From contig CAIIXF020000011.1 in the NCBI GenBank assembly GCA_903813345.2, forward strand, positions 8,902,842 through 8,966,841: 64,000 bases of DNA, written 5' to 3'. The notes under the pieces are model-generated. The model made no database searches. It was not told the origin of the DNA and saw nothing but the letters and a program-made list of their open reading frames with translations. The number at the start of each line of letters is the position of its first letter. Positions within the stretch are counted from its first letter, which is position 1. The translations under genes and the position numbers were made by a program. Origin of the DNA: Owenia fusiformis (Eukaryota > Annelida > Polychaeta > Sabellida > Oweniidae). This document shows, in pieces, positions 12,276-24,478 of the stretch.

Positions 12276-12510
12276 CACTTTGCGAAATTAATGATTATTC
12301 GGACAGCCATGACTCCCTGTGAATGAATGACATTCCATTGCAGAGAAATAATTTGGCTTTTTGGTACATTGATTGAAAATGATGCAGTCATCATTTGTTT
12401 TATGTTTTATGGCCCACTTTGCAAAGGGAATGATTACTCGCCAAACCATGACCCGATATTAACGGATGATATACCATTGTAAAGAGGAGACACGTGGCTT
12501 TATGGTACAT
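12276..12510 (+). repeat. Two-copy diverged direct repeat (~140 bp)
   Basis: GCCCACTTTGC, then AATGATTA, then CCATGAC, then ATTGTAAAGA or ATTGCAGAGA, then GGCTTT-TGGTACATT occur in the same order at about 12273-12373 and 12411-12513. Confidence 0.7.
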
Positions 12511-13488
12511 TAGTATAGGGCAACTTTTTAGTACAGGTTTACGTTTCGATTTTATATGCATTGCTTAACCTCTTGAATCCCAGGCTCAAAAATCGGTTGA
12601 AAACCAGAGAATCTTTCATTCATGCCACCTTTTGACATTTAAGTACTATGCGTATACAATTGTCTCGTCACTCTGGCTTTCAAGTTTTTTCAAGCTTTCA
12701 AATTTTAATGCCAGTCGCACACAAATTGGTATTATGCAGTCTTCGTAAAGTTGCGTAATCGTAAATCCGTTAATCCTTATGTCGCAAACTCCACTTTATT
12801 TGCGGCATCCCTGACCCTCACACAACATATACATATGTATATGTGCGAACATATCATAACGAATCGTGATAGATTTCCTATTAAAATGAACACTATTGTT
12901 GTAGAAATCTAGGAAGTACACGCTGAGACATCCAACTTTCAATTGGTTGAAAGGAATAAGAGGCACCAAATAACCAAAACGTATCAAAGTCATGTCTGAA
13001 AGTGCACGATTGTGCCACTTTGGTTTGTGAAATCTACAATAAATATCGCAATTCTATATCGCAAAAGTAGTCTGTTGAGTTTTTTTGTTAATCAAGTTTA
13101 TTTTGGAATTGATAGATAAACAGGCCTTGTTCAACATACAAGGAAGAGTCAGGAAATACCCTGTCACCTTAAAGTGTGTCTTGCTTCACGGTTGTATGCC
13201 ACAGGAAACATGCGAATGGTGAATGGGGGAAATATATATAATATATCTCAACCAATTGTTTTGATCTATTTCCAAGTTATTCTCGGTTCCAGGTAGGCTG
13301 TATAACGACTGTTACACTGAACAGTAGTTACTACATGTCGTTCTCTAAATAACAGGAGTGGCATTCGGAGTCCGTTAATAATTACTGATGAAGTCCAAAT
13401 ATTGACATTTCGTTAATTTAGACATTTCTTTTATTAGCCAGCGCGTCTCCAGTATTCACGAACGTTTTATTAGCCCAACACAGCAAGC

Positions 13489-13522
13489 CAGAGACATATA
13501 AAACATGTTTTATATGTCTCTG
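13489..13522. mobile_element. Perfect 34-bp palindrome with 7-bp direct-repeat flanks
   Basis: CAGAGACATATAAAACA and its exact inverse form a spacerless palindrome centred at 13505/13506. AGCAAGC occurs immediately on both sides (13482-13488 and 13523-13529), like a target-site duplication. The CAGAG ends resemble hAT termini. This may be the collapsed remnant of a DNA transposon. Confidence 0.55.
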
Positions 13523-13559
13523 AGCAAGCCAAAGGTGAAATTTCACTTGACCACTTTTT

Positions 13560-15200
13560 CATTTAAACATTGCTAAGGATGGTTACATCCATGTATCAAA
13601 TGTGCTTGATACTCTATACCAATACCAAAACAATCTCATATATGGAAATCCTAATATCCCAATATGGTTGTTCATATAAACACTGCGAAGGATGGTTATA
13701 TCTCTGCATCCGTGTGTTCGTATCTCAATACCAATACCAAAATGATCTCATATATGGAAATCTCAATATCCCAATATGGTTATTCATATAGACATTGCGA
13801 AGGTTTGTTATATCTCTGCATCAGTGTGTTCGTATCTCAATACCAATGCCAATACGATCTCATATATGGAAATCTCAATATCCCAATATGGTTATTCATA
13901 TAGACATTGCGAAGGTTTGTTATATCTCTGCATCAATGTGTTCGTATCTCAATACCAATGCCAATACGATCTCATATATGGAAATCTCAATATCCCAATA
14001 TGGTTATTCATATAAACATTGCGAAAGACGGTTATATCTCTGCATCAGTGTGTTCGTATCTCAATACCAATGCCAATGCGATCTCATATATGGAAATCTC
14101 AATATCCCAATATGGTTATTCATACATGTCATATAAACATTGCTAAGGATGGTTATATCTCAGCCTCAGTGTGTTCGTATCTCAATACCAATACCAATAC
14201 GATCTCATATATGGAAATCTCAATATCCCAATATGGTTATTCATATAAACATTGCGCAGGATGGTTATATCTCAGCATCAAATGTGTTCGAATCTCAATA
14301 CCAATACGATCTCATATATGGAAATCTCAATATCCCAATATGGTTATTCATACATGTCATATAAACATTGCTAAGGTTGGTTATATCTCTGCATCAGTGT
14401 GTTCGTATCTCAATACCAATGCCAATACGATCTCATATATGGAAATCTCAATATCCCAATATGGTTATTCATATAAACATTGCGCAGGATGGTTATATCT
14501 CAGCATCAAATGTGTTCGAATCTCAATACCAATACGATCTCATATATGGAAATCTCAATATCCCAATATGGTTATTCATATAAACATTGCGCAGGATGGT
14601 TATATCTCAGCATCAAATGTGTTCGAATCTCAATACCAATACCAATACGATCTCATATATGGAAATCTCAATATCTCAATATGGTTATTCATATGAACAT
14701 TGCGCAGGATGGTTATATCTCAGCATCAAATGTGTTCGAATCTCAATACCAATACGATCTCATATATGGAAATCTCAATATACCAATATGGTTATTCATA
14801 TAAACATTGCGAAGGATGGTTATATCTCTGCATCAAATGTGTTCGAATCTCAATACCAATACGATCTCATATATGGAGATCTCAATATCCCTATATGGTT
14901 ATTCGTATAAACATTGCGAAGGATAGTTATATCTCTGCATCAGTGTGTTCTTATCTCAATAGTAATACCAATACGATCTCATATATGGAAATCTCAATAT
15001 CCCAATATGATTATTCATATAAACATTGCGAAGGTTGATTATATCTCTGCATCAGAGTGTTTGTATCTCCATACCAATACCAATATGATCTCATACTTGG
15101 AAATACTAATATCCCAATATGGTTATTCATATAAACATTGTGAAAGATGATTTTATCTCGGCATCAAATGTGTTAGATGCTCAATAACAATACTTGCCCA
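13560..15200 (+). repeat. 107-121-bp minisatellite, ~14-15 units
   Basis: Anchoring on CATATATGG gives units at 13637, 13749, 13861, 13973, 14085, 14206, 14313, 14434, 14541, 14654, 14761, 14868 and 14980. Steps are 112 bp (base unit), 121 (9-bp ACATGTCAT-like insertion) or 107 (loss in the AATACC tract). Edge units are more diverged. The array creates many overlapping ORFs, including one of 225 codons, which I treat as artefacts because the unit length shifts the frame and every frame shows the same peptides. Confidence 0.95.
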
Positions 15201-15426
15201 TATTGGGATTCATAACTTTTGTTTGAATGTCAATTTGAATCCCAACATGAATCCCCTCATGGATATTTGTATCGTTATATCAAACGACATTTTTCTTCGT
15301 CACCATTGACTTAACAGGGGATATGTTTGTCTTGCCATTTCCAGTGCTAATGAAAAATTCGCTACTGATATTTATCACTAATTTCTTTTCATCGAGGGAG
15401 CGGGAAACATCAGCGATACTAAAGCT

Positions 15427-15757
15427 ATGGTAAACCCACGGAAAGTCCGCTCAATTTCTACTAAACAGACAGAACCTGTTGATCCAACAGAGAAAACAAC
15501 ATTAGTCCCATCAAGTGTCTTTGGATCGATGATGAATCATCTATTATCTATTAAAGAGACGTGCAAACATCTCTCAAACACTGAATGAACAGAATATTCA
15601 AATGACACAAATTCAAAATGAAAATGAAGCGTTGAAACGAAATGAACAACTTTTGAGAAATTCAGAGTTTAGACCTAAAAACGACTTAAAACAAATAAAC
15701 TATACAATCATAGATACGAACAACGAGATTCTTCTTTTGAAATCAAAGTTATCTTAA
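15427..15757 (+). pseudogene. Frameshifted coiled-coil ORF (unknown, weakly shugoshin-like)
   Basis: An ATG at 15427 opens 53 codons (MVNPRKVRSISTKQ...) to a TGA at 15586. In another frame an overlapping ORF carries on from about 15552 to a TAA at 15755-15757. The join near 15550 looks like a one-base indel. The second part is a good amphipathic coiled coil with repeated N/E/Q (KRRANISQTL, then NEQNIQMTQIQNENEALKR). The order of a basic KRR, then N-rich heptads, then ENE-L resembles the N-terminal coiled coil of shugoshin, but generic coiled coils look alike and I give this little weight. It could also be two exons rather than a broken gene, or an assembly indel. It lies between a minisatellite and the satellite array. 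Confidence 0.35.
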
Positions 15758-15968
15758 ATGCGAAAATGAATTGAAAACAAAACTGAAGACACTTGAAGGC
15801 AATTAGCTACATGTATTGTCCATAAAATTTCTGTCAACACGAACAACGCCTAAAATCGAGTTAATTGCTGAAATTACACATGGTGTTTTACAAAAGCTTC
15901 TTCTTAAACTAGGTTTAAGAATTAGGTGTAATCACGATTGCGGTTTTACAAAAGCGCTTTTCTAAAAA

Positions 15969-16771
15969 AATTAGATACTCAATATCTCACGAATAGAATG
16001 ACCATACAACAAGTCCCTGGTAGAGCAAATTCAAAAATCAATCCTAACACGTTGCTCAAATAAGCAAACATTATTCTTATGCCACCTTGACGTAAGACCG
16101 GTCCGAAAAGAGGGCAATGTAAGTCAGAGCTTTGCGACAAATCCTACAAATTAGATACCCTATACCTCACGAATAAAATGACTAATATACAATTCCTTGG
16201 TCGGGCAAATGTGAAAATGCATCCTTAAACATCTCCCTAATTAGCAAATATCCTGCTTCCACCAGCTTAACGTACGACTGGTCCGAAAATTGACATTTCT
16301 TCTAGAACTCAAACTGCATCAGAGATTGAAAGACAAATTAGTTATAAAATACATCACGAATGAGAACACCAGTCATTAAATCTTTCTAACAGCAAACGTA
16401 GCAACATATACTGAAACGTCTCTTAAATCAGCAAAGGACGAGATAATACCAGCGTAAAGGACAACTGGTCAGAAAATTAACATTTCGTCTACAGCGCAAT
16501 GTAAATCAAAGGGTTATGACAAATAAGATACTCAATATCTCACGAATAGAATGACCACTCAACAAGTCCTTGGAAGAGAAAATGCAAAAATATATACTTT
16601 AACTTCTCTCAAACTAACATCCCACATACTGCCACCAGCGTGACGTAAGACTGGTCCGAAAATTGACATTTCGTCTAGATCGGAAACTGTATCAGCGATT
16701 TAAGACAAATTAAATATATTAAATATTTAACGACCAGAAACTCCGTCATTGAATCCTTAGGGGAAGATCAC
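15969..16771 (+). repeat. Diverged 186-bp satellite, left array part 1
   Basis: About 4.5 monomers. Each has the box CTGGTCCGAAAATTGACATT followed by GCAA-TG-ATCAGAG-TT--GACAAATTAGATA, then an ATCTCACGAATAGAATGACC-like body. The box recurs every ~186 bp. Monomers differ from each other much more than those at 25-38 kb do. Confidence 0.95.
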
Positions 16772-17157
16772 CTAATTCCGTCCACTTTTTGTATTTTTCT
16801 TTTTATTGAAAAACACGGCGAAGATTATCAAAACCGCTTGAAAACTATATGAAACATCAATAAAACTAACATTATTTGCGGGGTCTCGTTTCAAATCATC
16901 GCTGTTTGATTGGTTAATATCATAGAAAAGGTGGACAATTGCGTTTCCTAATCCCGTCCACCTGTCCTAATCCCGTCCACCAAACAGTCCTAATTCCAGC
17001 CAGCCAACATCCTAATGCCGTCCATGTGATTAATTACCGTGAATCTCAATAAGTTTACATCTATTACCCAATATTTGTTCATTCCCTAACCATTTATACT
17101 ATGGTATGTTACCCTACGGTGTTATAACTGAATGACTTATTCATATTTTTGTTGCAG

Positions 17158-17238
17158 CACAGCCAGAGTGGTGATGTATTTGTTATGGTATCTAAGTTTA
17201 GGGAACATTGTTCGGCGGTTGGGATTTCTCACTTGTAA
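17158..17238 (+). other. Candidate terminal exon inside the insertion
   Basis: A polypyrimidine tract ending TTTTTGTTGCAG at 17157 precedes a 26-codon open stretch (HSQSGDVFVMVSKFREHCSA...) to a TAA at 17236-17238. No domain is recognised. It may be chance. Confidence 0.2.
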
Positions 17239-17362
17239 CAAATTGACGGTGACATTTGGCTTGTCGTAATTAGGCCTACAATTTGTATATCGTATTTAGC
17301 AAACATGTTGTCAGTTTATATTCTCCTTTAAGGATCAGATGATAAGGTCCCCGTAGTGTTAA

Positions 17363-17546
17363 AACCTGAGGCCGAGGAATACTTTAAAAATGTTTAAAAT
17401 GTCCGCTAGTACTGAGATGTTAATGCGTGGTGTATACATGTATATTATACTAGATTACTTACATGTATAAGAATAAGACTGATTTTTATAAGCTAAATGG
17501 ATAACAATTCTTTTTATTGATGACAGTATACCCGGGCCTCAGGTTA
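17363..17546. mobile_element. 184-bp MITE with AACCTGAGGCC inverted ends
   Basis: It starts AACCTGAGGCC and ends GGCCTCAGGTT. The interior includes GAATAC, AAAATGTTTAAAA, GTCC-CTAGT and AATGCGTGGTGTATACATGT. A rearranged relative sits at 44.1-44.4 kb. It is nested in the larger insertion. Confidence 0.8.
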
Positions 17547-18999
17547 AAACAATGTACGCCAATGCCAAGTGTTAACAAGCAAGGGTAAAAATTGAACAGG
17601 CCTAGACCAACCTTAAATTCTCGAGTCAAATTGTCAACCTCACAATGGGTTCACACTGCGACAGCATACTATTTTCTCAAAGTTATGTATCGTCGTATTA
17701 CTGTATTACGAAATAATGGAATCTGACAATACTGTAGTTGTATACCATACCTGTAGGTATATATTTATTTTAATTATTCAGAAAGAACATAACAATCTGC
17801 GTTAGGACTCATGATGATTAAAAATCGTAGTATCTGGAATAGAGTTTTACTGCTGTGAAAAGTGCTTGTCTATAAAGCAATCCTTTTTATTGGAAAACAA
17901 AGTCAGGTTGAGTTCTGTCAAGAATTCCAAAATCGTCGTTCAATAATGATTTAAATGTCAAGAAACATTTGATAATTTTAAGCACACAATTATAGTTGCA
18001 ATAGATGCATTTTATTTATTACCATTTGGATCTGGGACACTGATATTTCCCAATGGTTCCATTAACAAAATATTTATTAGTCCAACAATCTGACTATACG
18101 ATACCATACGCTGACACGTAATCAGTGATTGAAAGTGCATAATAGGCCCAGTATATAAACGTTGAAGCTAGCGTTACGTACTAGGCTTTTGACCCAGGCT
18201 ACTAAATAGGTTTCTGTTTGATTTAAACTTTTTTAGCAAATCTGCTACTAGTTTCTTCTCTTTATTTAGTTTCCTTTTTTCCTTCCGAAATATGGTAAAC
18301 AATATGAACTATGTATTGTATAATCATTTTCGTATGGAATAAATCAATGATTAGCATATGTTTATGTACATGATGTAGTTCAATTTATACTAAAATAAAG
18401 TTACCAAGTCGCTGTATTTAACTTTATATTGTATTGTAAACCAATGCAAAGCTGAAATCAATGGACCTCATGAACACCGTTTTGTACAGACTGGCCGAGT
18501 GGACGATTGAAATAACATCGATCACCAAAGGCAAGGTAGGATAATATATTGTACATGCTTATCATGAATCATGTTGTTTCCTTTCATATAGTCATTTATC
18601 GATTCTCGATTTAAAATCATAAGCATACGCTACTTTGATACATCTCAGATAATAAATGGAAAGATTGAACACCATCATTTTGATTATCGTGTTCACAGCG
18701 TTTAGTTTAGATGGAGTATACTTTGAGTTACCATACTGCTTGTTACTCAAATGTGGTTAGTTGTTATATGACTTTCATAATCCAAACATAACAAAAATTC
18801 TTATAAATGTTGCCTATGTCGTTCATATCGTTGCAAAGGCTATAGACAACTCACCTAAAACTCCATTGACATAAACGTAATCATGGACTTGAAAATAGAT
18901 TTATACGTGTTATATAAGGAGATAAAAGTGAAAGTAGAGTAGGGCACGCATTGTTCTAAATAAACAACATTTACTCGAACATCAACATAATATTTTATT

Positions 19000-19193
19000 C
19001 ACATGGGGACTGTACCATTTTAAGCGTGGCAGTTACACACGGGTCTGGTACAACAAGGTGATGATGTACTTTTAGTAAACTTGTATATTAAAAATATCTA
19101 GAAACTTTTCTGAAACGATGAAAACATCAGTTTGCTAAAAGTACATCAGCCCCGCTTTGTACCGGACCCCCTGCGTGTACGCGGTACGTACCC
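19000..19193. mobile_element. ~194-bp palindromic element
   Basis: CATGGGGACTGTACC...GATGTACTTTTAGTAAAC is mirrored by GTTTGCTAAAAGTACATCAG...GTACGTACCCCATG. Most of the element can fold into one long imperfect hairpin. There is no ORF. It is nested in the larger insertion. Confidence 0.75.
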
Positions 19194-19297
19194 CATGATT
19201 AAGCAAGTTGGAATAAGGCATCGTATACTAATGACATTTTCAGATATTCAAAATATACATGTATTATGTTAATACGTAATTAACAATCTGACTATAC

Positions 19298-19416
19298 GAT
19301 CACGGATTGTTGACTTAGGTATAGCATATCGGGCAGCCGTTTGCCTCAGAGTCAACCGGCCTTCTCTGTAGACTTTCACGGCCTCTTCCAGTATTTCCCG
19401 TCAATCAGATTGTGAC
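19298..19416 (-). pseudogene. Pipsqueak-type HTH exon fragment
   Basis: Reading leftward from 19400, the translation includes LEEAVKVYREG, then RLTLRQTAARYAIPKSTIRD. This closely fits the HTH_psq pattern (L-EA--v--G--slr-AA--y-IP-sTlrdr) found in Pipsqueak-like proteins and many pogo-class transposase-like invertebrate proteins. A canonical donor follows (GATC|GTATAG at 19298/19297). TTTTTAG at 19420-19417 would be a good acceptor, but a TGA at 19403-19401 lies in the HTH frame just inside it. The exon is therefore probably decayed, or the true acceptor is unusual. I found no DDE catalytic part. It may be the DNA-binding exon of the surrounding transposon. Confidence 0.6.
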
Positions 19417-20010
19417 CTAAAAATAATAAATGTCCACGTACATGTCGTCTTTTACACATGTGTATTAATTCAGTTTTTAATATAATTCAACTTTGACAAT
19501 CGTCTTCAAGTACACAGTGCAATGAAAAGAAGAATCTCCAAAAAGGGGAATCCCCAAATTTTCTAATTGAATTTAATTCCTAATTCCGGTCAATCTTTTC
19601 AGACAAATTGTCAGGGTTTTAGTTAATTTCTAAGTTTATTACGTCGATCTTTTAAAAGAATTAATATTCAATATCAAATTAAAATGAACTTCATGTAGTT
19701 TTCCATTCCAGATTTGCATAAAATATCATATAAAGACGGAGACATAAAATACTCACATTCAAATATGGCGCCAATTGGAAAGAAACACCAAGATCAACAA
19801 TGAATTATAATCGATCAACCCTTTACGTAGATATAGATTCTAAAATGAAACTAGGTATCAACATGTGTCAATTTATTCATTAATACTAATACTAATATGC
19901 GTACATATCAATATATCGTATGGACGATATTAGGTAGTGTTGGCTGTCATTAGGTCGTGTTGGACGCCATTAGGTTGTGTTGGACGGCATTAGGTACTGG
20001 ACGGAATTAG

Positions 20011-23000
20011 CAGTATATGTTTGTACGCTCACAAATCAGCAAAGGACTAGCTAGTACCCGCGTGACGTAGGCCTGATCAGAAAATCGACATTTCGTCTAG
20101 AGCGAAATGTAAATCAGAGCTTTATGACAAATTAGACACATATCTCACGAATGGGATGACCATATGACAAGACCCTGGTAGAATGATTGATCAACAAGTT
20201 CTTAATAGGGCGAATGTAAAAATGTATCCTTTAATATCTCACTTATTAGCAAATATCCTGGTGCCATCAGCGTTACGTACGACTGGTCCGAAAATTGACA
20301 TTTCTTCTAGAGTGCAAGCTGCATTAGAGATTGAAGACAAATTAGATATAAAATATTTCACGAACGGAAACGTAAGTCATTAAATCTTTCGTAGAGCAAA
20401 CGTAGAAACATATTCTGAAACGTCTTTAATATTAGCAAAGGACGAGCTAGTACCAGCGTAAAATACGATTGGTCAGAAAATTGATAATTCGTCTGGAGCG
20501 CAATGTAAATCAAAGCTTTATGACAAATAAGATACTCAATATCTCACGAATAGAATAACCACTCAATAAGTACTTGGTAGAGCAATTGCAAAAATATATA
20601 CTTTAACGTCTCCGAAACTAACAACCCACGTGTTGATACCAGCGTGATGGAAGGCCGGTCTCAAAATTGACATTTCGTCTAGAGTGCAATGTAAATCAAA
20701 GCTTTATGGCAAATAAGATACTCAATATCTCACGAATAGAATGACCACTCAACAAGTCCTTGTTGGTGCAAATGCAAAAATACAAACTCTAACGTGTCTT
20801 AAACTAACAACCCACATGGACGTAAGACTGGTTCGAAAATTGACATTTCGTCTAGAGTGCAATATAAATCAGAGCTTTATGATAAATAGGATATTCCATA
20901 TATCTCAAACAGAATGACTAATCAACAAGTTCTTGATAGGGAAAATGTAAAAATGTGTCCTCCAAAATCTCATTTATTAGCAAATAGCATGCTGCCACCA
21001 ACGTTACGTACGACTGGTCCGAAAATTGACATTTCGTCTTGATCGCAAACTGCATAAGCGATTTAAGACAAATTGGATATTACATTATCTCCCTAACAGA
21101 AAAGTCAATCAACACATCAATCTTATGGCAAACGTAAAACTAGATACATAAACGTCTTACAAAATATTAACCTAGTCGTTGCTACCAGCGCGATGTACAA
21201 CTGGTCCGGAAATTGACATTACGTCTAGAGCGCAAAGTAAATCAGAGCTTCATGACAAATAAGATACTGAATATATCACGAAAAGATAGACCAATAAACA
21301 AGTCCTTGGTAGAGCAAATTATTTATTTTTTTGCAATTATTTTTAAACGTCTCACAAAATAGCAAACAACATGGTGGTACCATCGTGACGTACGATCGGT
21401 CTGAAAATTAACATTATCAAACTGTATCAGCCATTTAAAATAAATTAGATATAAAATATTTCACGAACGGAAACAACAGTCATTAAATCTTTCGAAGAGC
21501 AAACGTAGCAACATATACTGAAACGTCTCACAAATCAGCAAAGGACGAGTTGGTATTTGCGTGAGGTAGGCTTACGACTAGTCAGAAAATTGACAATTCG
21601 TCTAGAGCGCAATGTAAATCAAAGCTTTATGTCAAATTAGATACTCAATATCTCACGAATAGAATGACTACTCAGCAAGTCCTTGGTAGAGCATATACAA
21701 AAACATAAACTTTAATATCTTTTAAATAAACAACCAACATATTGTTACCAGCGTGACGTTCGACCGATCCGAAAATTGACATTACGTTAAGAGCGCAATG
21801 TAAATCAGAGCTTTGCGACAAATTAGATATTCTACATCTCTCGAATAGAATGACTAATCATCAAGTCCTTGGTAGATCTAATATAAAAATGTATCCTGTA
21901 AGATCTTACTAATTAGCAAATAACATGCTGTCACCAGCGTTACGACTGGTACTAAAATTGACATTTCGCCTAAAGCGCAAACTGTATCAGAGAATTAAGA
22001 CAAATTAAATATAAAATATTCCACGACCTGAAACGTCATTAAATCCCTTGTAGAGAAAACGTAGAAACATATACTGAAACCTCTCAAAAATCACCAAAGG
22101 ACTAGCTAGTACCAGCGTGACGTAGGACTTGACACAACGATTAGAGCGAAATGTTAATCAGGGCTTTGTAAAAAATTAGATACTCAATATCTCACGAATA
22201 GAATGACCACACAACAAGTCCCTGGTAGAGCAAATTCAAAAATATATCCTAACACGTTGCTCAAATAAGCAAACATCGTGCTCCTACCAGCGTGACGAAA
22301 GACCGGTCCGAAAATTGACACTTCGTCTAGTGCGCAATGTGAATCAGAGCTTTGCGACCAATCCTACAAATTAAATACTCTATATCTGGCGAATAGAATG
22401 TCCAATCAGCAAGTCCTTGGTAGGGCAAACGTAAAAATGAATCCTTTAACATCTCACTAATTACGGAATATCCTGCTTCCACCAGCGTTACGTACAGCTG
22501 GTCCGAAAATTGACATATTATCTTCTAGAGCGCAAAGTGCATCAGAGATTGAAGACAAATTAGATATAAAATATGTAACAAAAGGGAAAATCAGTCCTCA
22601 AATCCATTGATGAGCATACTTCAAAATGAATACTTCAACGTCTCACAAAATAACAAAGGACTAGCTAGTAGCAGTGTGACGTACGGCTGGTCCGAAAATT
22701 GCAAAGTGCATCACCGATTTAAGACAAATTAGATATCAAATATTTCACGAACCGAAACATTAGTCATTAAATCTTTCGTAGAGCAAACGTAGAAACAAAT
22801 TCTGAAACGTCTCTCAAATCAGCAAAGGACGAGCTATCACCAGCCTAAAGTATAGCTGGTCAGATAATAAACATTTCGTCTAGAGCGCAATGTGAATCAA
22901 AGCTTTATGACAAATAAGATACTGAATAACTCACAAATAGATTGACCACTCAACAAGTTTATGGTAGAACAAATGCAAAAATATATATTTTAATGTCTCG

Positions 23001-24478
23001 CAAACTAACAACAAATATGATGCTACTAGCGTGACGTAAGACCGGTCCGAAATTTGACATTTCGTCTAGAGCGAAATGTAAATCAAAGCTTTATGACAAA
23101 TTAGATACTCAATATCTCACGAAATGCAACGATATGCAAATGCAATAATATATATTTCAACGTCTCTCAAACTAACAAACCACATGCTGCTACCAGCGTG
23201 ACGGAAGACTATCACGATTTAAGACAAATTAGATATAAAATATTTCATGACCAGAAACACCATTCATTAAATCCTTTGTAGAGAAAACGTAGAAACCTGT
23301 ACTGAAACTTCTCACAAATCAGCAAAGGACTATCTGGTACCAGTGTGACGTACGACTGGACAGAAAAATGACATTTTGTCTAGAGCGAAATGTAAAACAG
23401 AGCTTTATGACAAACTAGATACTAATAATCTCACGAATAGAATGATCATACAACAAGTCCTTGGAAGAGCAAATGCAAAATTTATATCCTTACACGTTTC
23501 TCAAATAATAATCATGCTCCTACCAGCGTGACGTAAGACCGGTCCGAAAATTGAGACAAATCCTACAAATTAGATTCTCTATATCTCATGAATAGAATGA
23601 CCAATCAATAAGTCCTTGGCTTGGCAAATGTAAAAATGTGTCCTTAAATATATCACTAATTAGCAAATATCCTGCTAAAACAAGCGTGACGTAAGACCGG
23701 TCCGAAAATTTACATTTCGTCTAGAGCTTTGCGACAAATCCAACAAATTAGATACTCTATATCTTATGGATAGAATGACCAAAAACCAATGACCAAGTCC
23801 TTGGTAGGGCAAATGTAAAAATGTATCCTTAAACGCTCATTAATCACCAAGTATCTTGCTTTCACCAGCGTTACGTACGACTGGTCTGAAAATTGACATT
23901 TCTTCTAGCGCGCAAACTGCATCAGAGATTGAAGACAAATTAGATATAAAATATATCACGAAAGGGGAACATCAGTCATTATATCCATTGAAGAGCATAC
24001 TCCAAAATGAATACTTAAACGTCTCAAAAAATAGCATAGGACTAACTAGTAGCAGTGTGACGTACGACTGGTCCGAAAATTGACATTTCTTTTAGAGCGC
24101 TAACTGCATCAGCGATTTAAGACAAATTAGATATAAAATATATCACGAACGGAAACATAAGTCATTCTATCTTTCGTAGAGCAAACGTAGCAACATATTC
24201 TGAAACGTCTCTCAAACCAGCAAAGGACGAGCTAGCACCAGCGTAAAGTGCGACTGGTCAGAAAAGAGCGCAATAAAAATCAAAGCTTTATGTCAAATTA
24301 GATACCCAATATCTCACGAATAGAATGACTACTCAACAAGTCTATGGTAGAGCAAATGTAAAGATGTATCCTTCAAAATCTCATTTATTAGCAAATAGCA
24401 TCCTGCCACCAACGTTATGTACGACTGGTCAGAAAACTGACATTTCGTCTATATCGCAAACTATATCAGCGATTTAAG
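20011..24478 (+). repeat. Diverged 186-bp satellite, left array part 2
   Basis: About 24 monomers, with the GGTCCGAAAATTGACATT box near 20,070, 20,290, 20,470, 20,660, 20,830 and so on to 24,430. Three body types are mixed, told apart by ACGAACGGAAAC--CAGTCATT, ATGACCA-TCAACAAGTCC, or GTCAATCAACACATC. No strict higher-order order is visible. Several units are truncated (for example around 22,690, 23,220 and 24,250). Short ORFs at 20183 and 23856 are satellite by-products. Confidence 0.95.

Larger units (their letters stand above)
10062..13480. other. Long mostly non-coding stretch
   Basis: No supported gene. It contains small structures listed separately: a hairpin at 11273, a palindrome at 11734, the C14 run at 11520, an inverted repeat at 12095-12135 (GGCCATTTT / AAAATGGCC) and a direct repeat at 12276-12510. 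Confidence 0.5.
16772..20010. mobile_element. ~3.2-kb DNA-transposon-like insertion in the satellite
   Basis: It interrupts a satellite monomer: the monomer stops near TCATTGAATCCTTAG and resumes at CTCACAAATCAGC. Ends carry 13-bp inverted CTAATTCCGTCCA (16772-16784 and 19998-20010). The 14-bp motif CCTAATNCCGTCCA occurs five times at the left end (16771, 16947, 16966, 16989, 17011). Its inverse occurs five times at the right (19921, 19941, 19961, 19981, 19998, mostly exactly 20 bp apart). Subterminal arrays of this kind are typical of transposase-binding sites. The interior holds a MITE, a hairpin element and an HTH-coding fragment (listed separately). No target-site duplication is evident. 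Confidence 0.7.

Noticed and set aside
14500-14525. GTGTTCGAATCTC resembling a tRNA B box
   Set aside because: Part of the minisatellite unit. No A box at proper spacing and no cloverleaf.
14019-14696. 225-codon plus-strand ORF and its neighbours
   Set aside because: Produced by the 107-121-bp minisatellite. The same peptides appear in all frames, with no independent coding signal.
15969-24478. Satellite read as a CRISPR array
   Set aside because: The period is ~186 bp with diverged full-length monomers rather than short identical repeats with unique spacers, and the DNA is eukaryotic.
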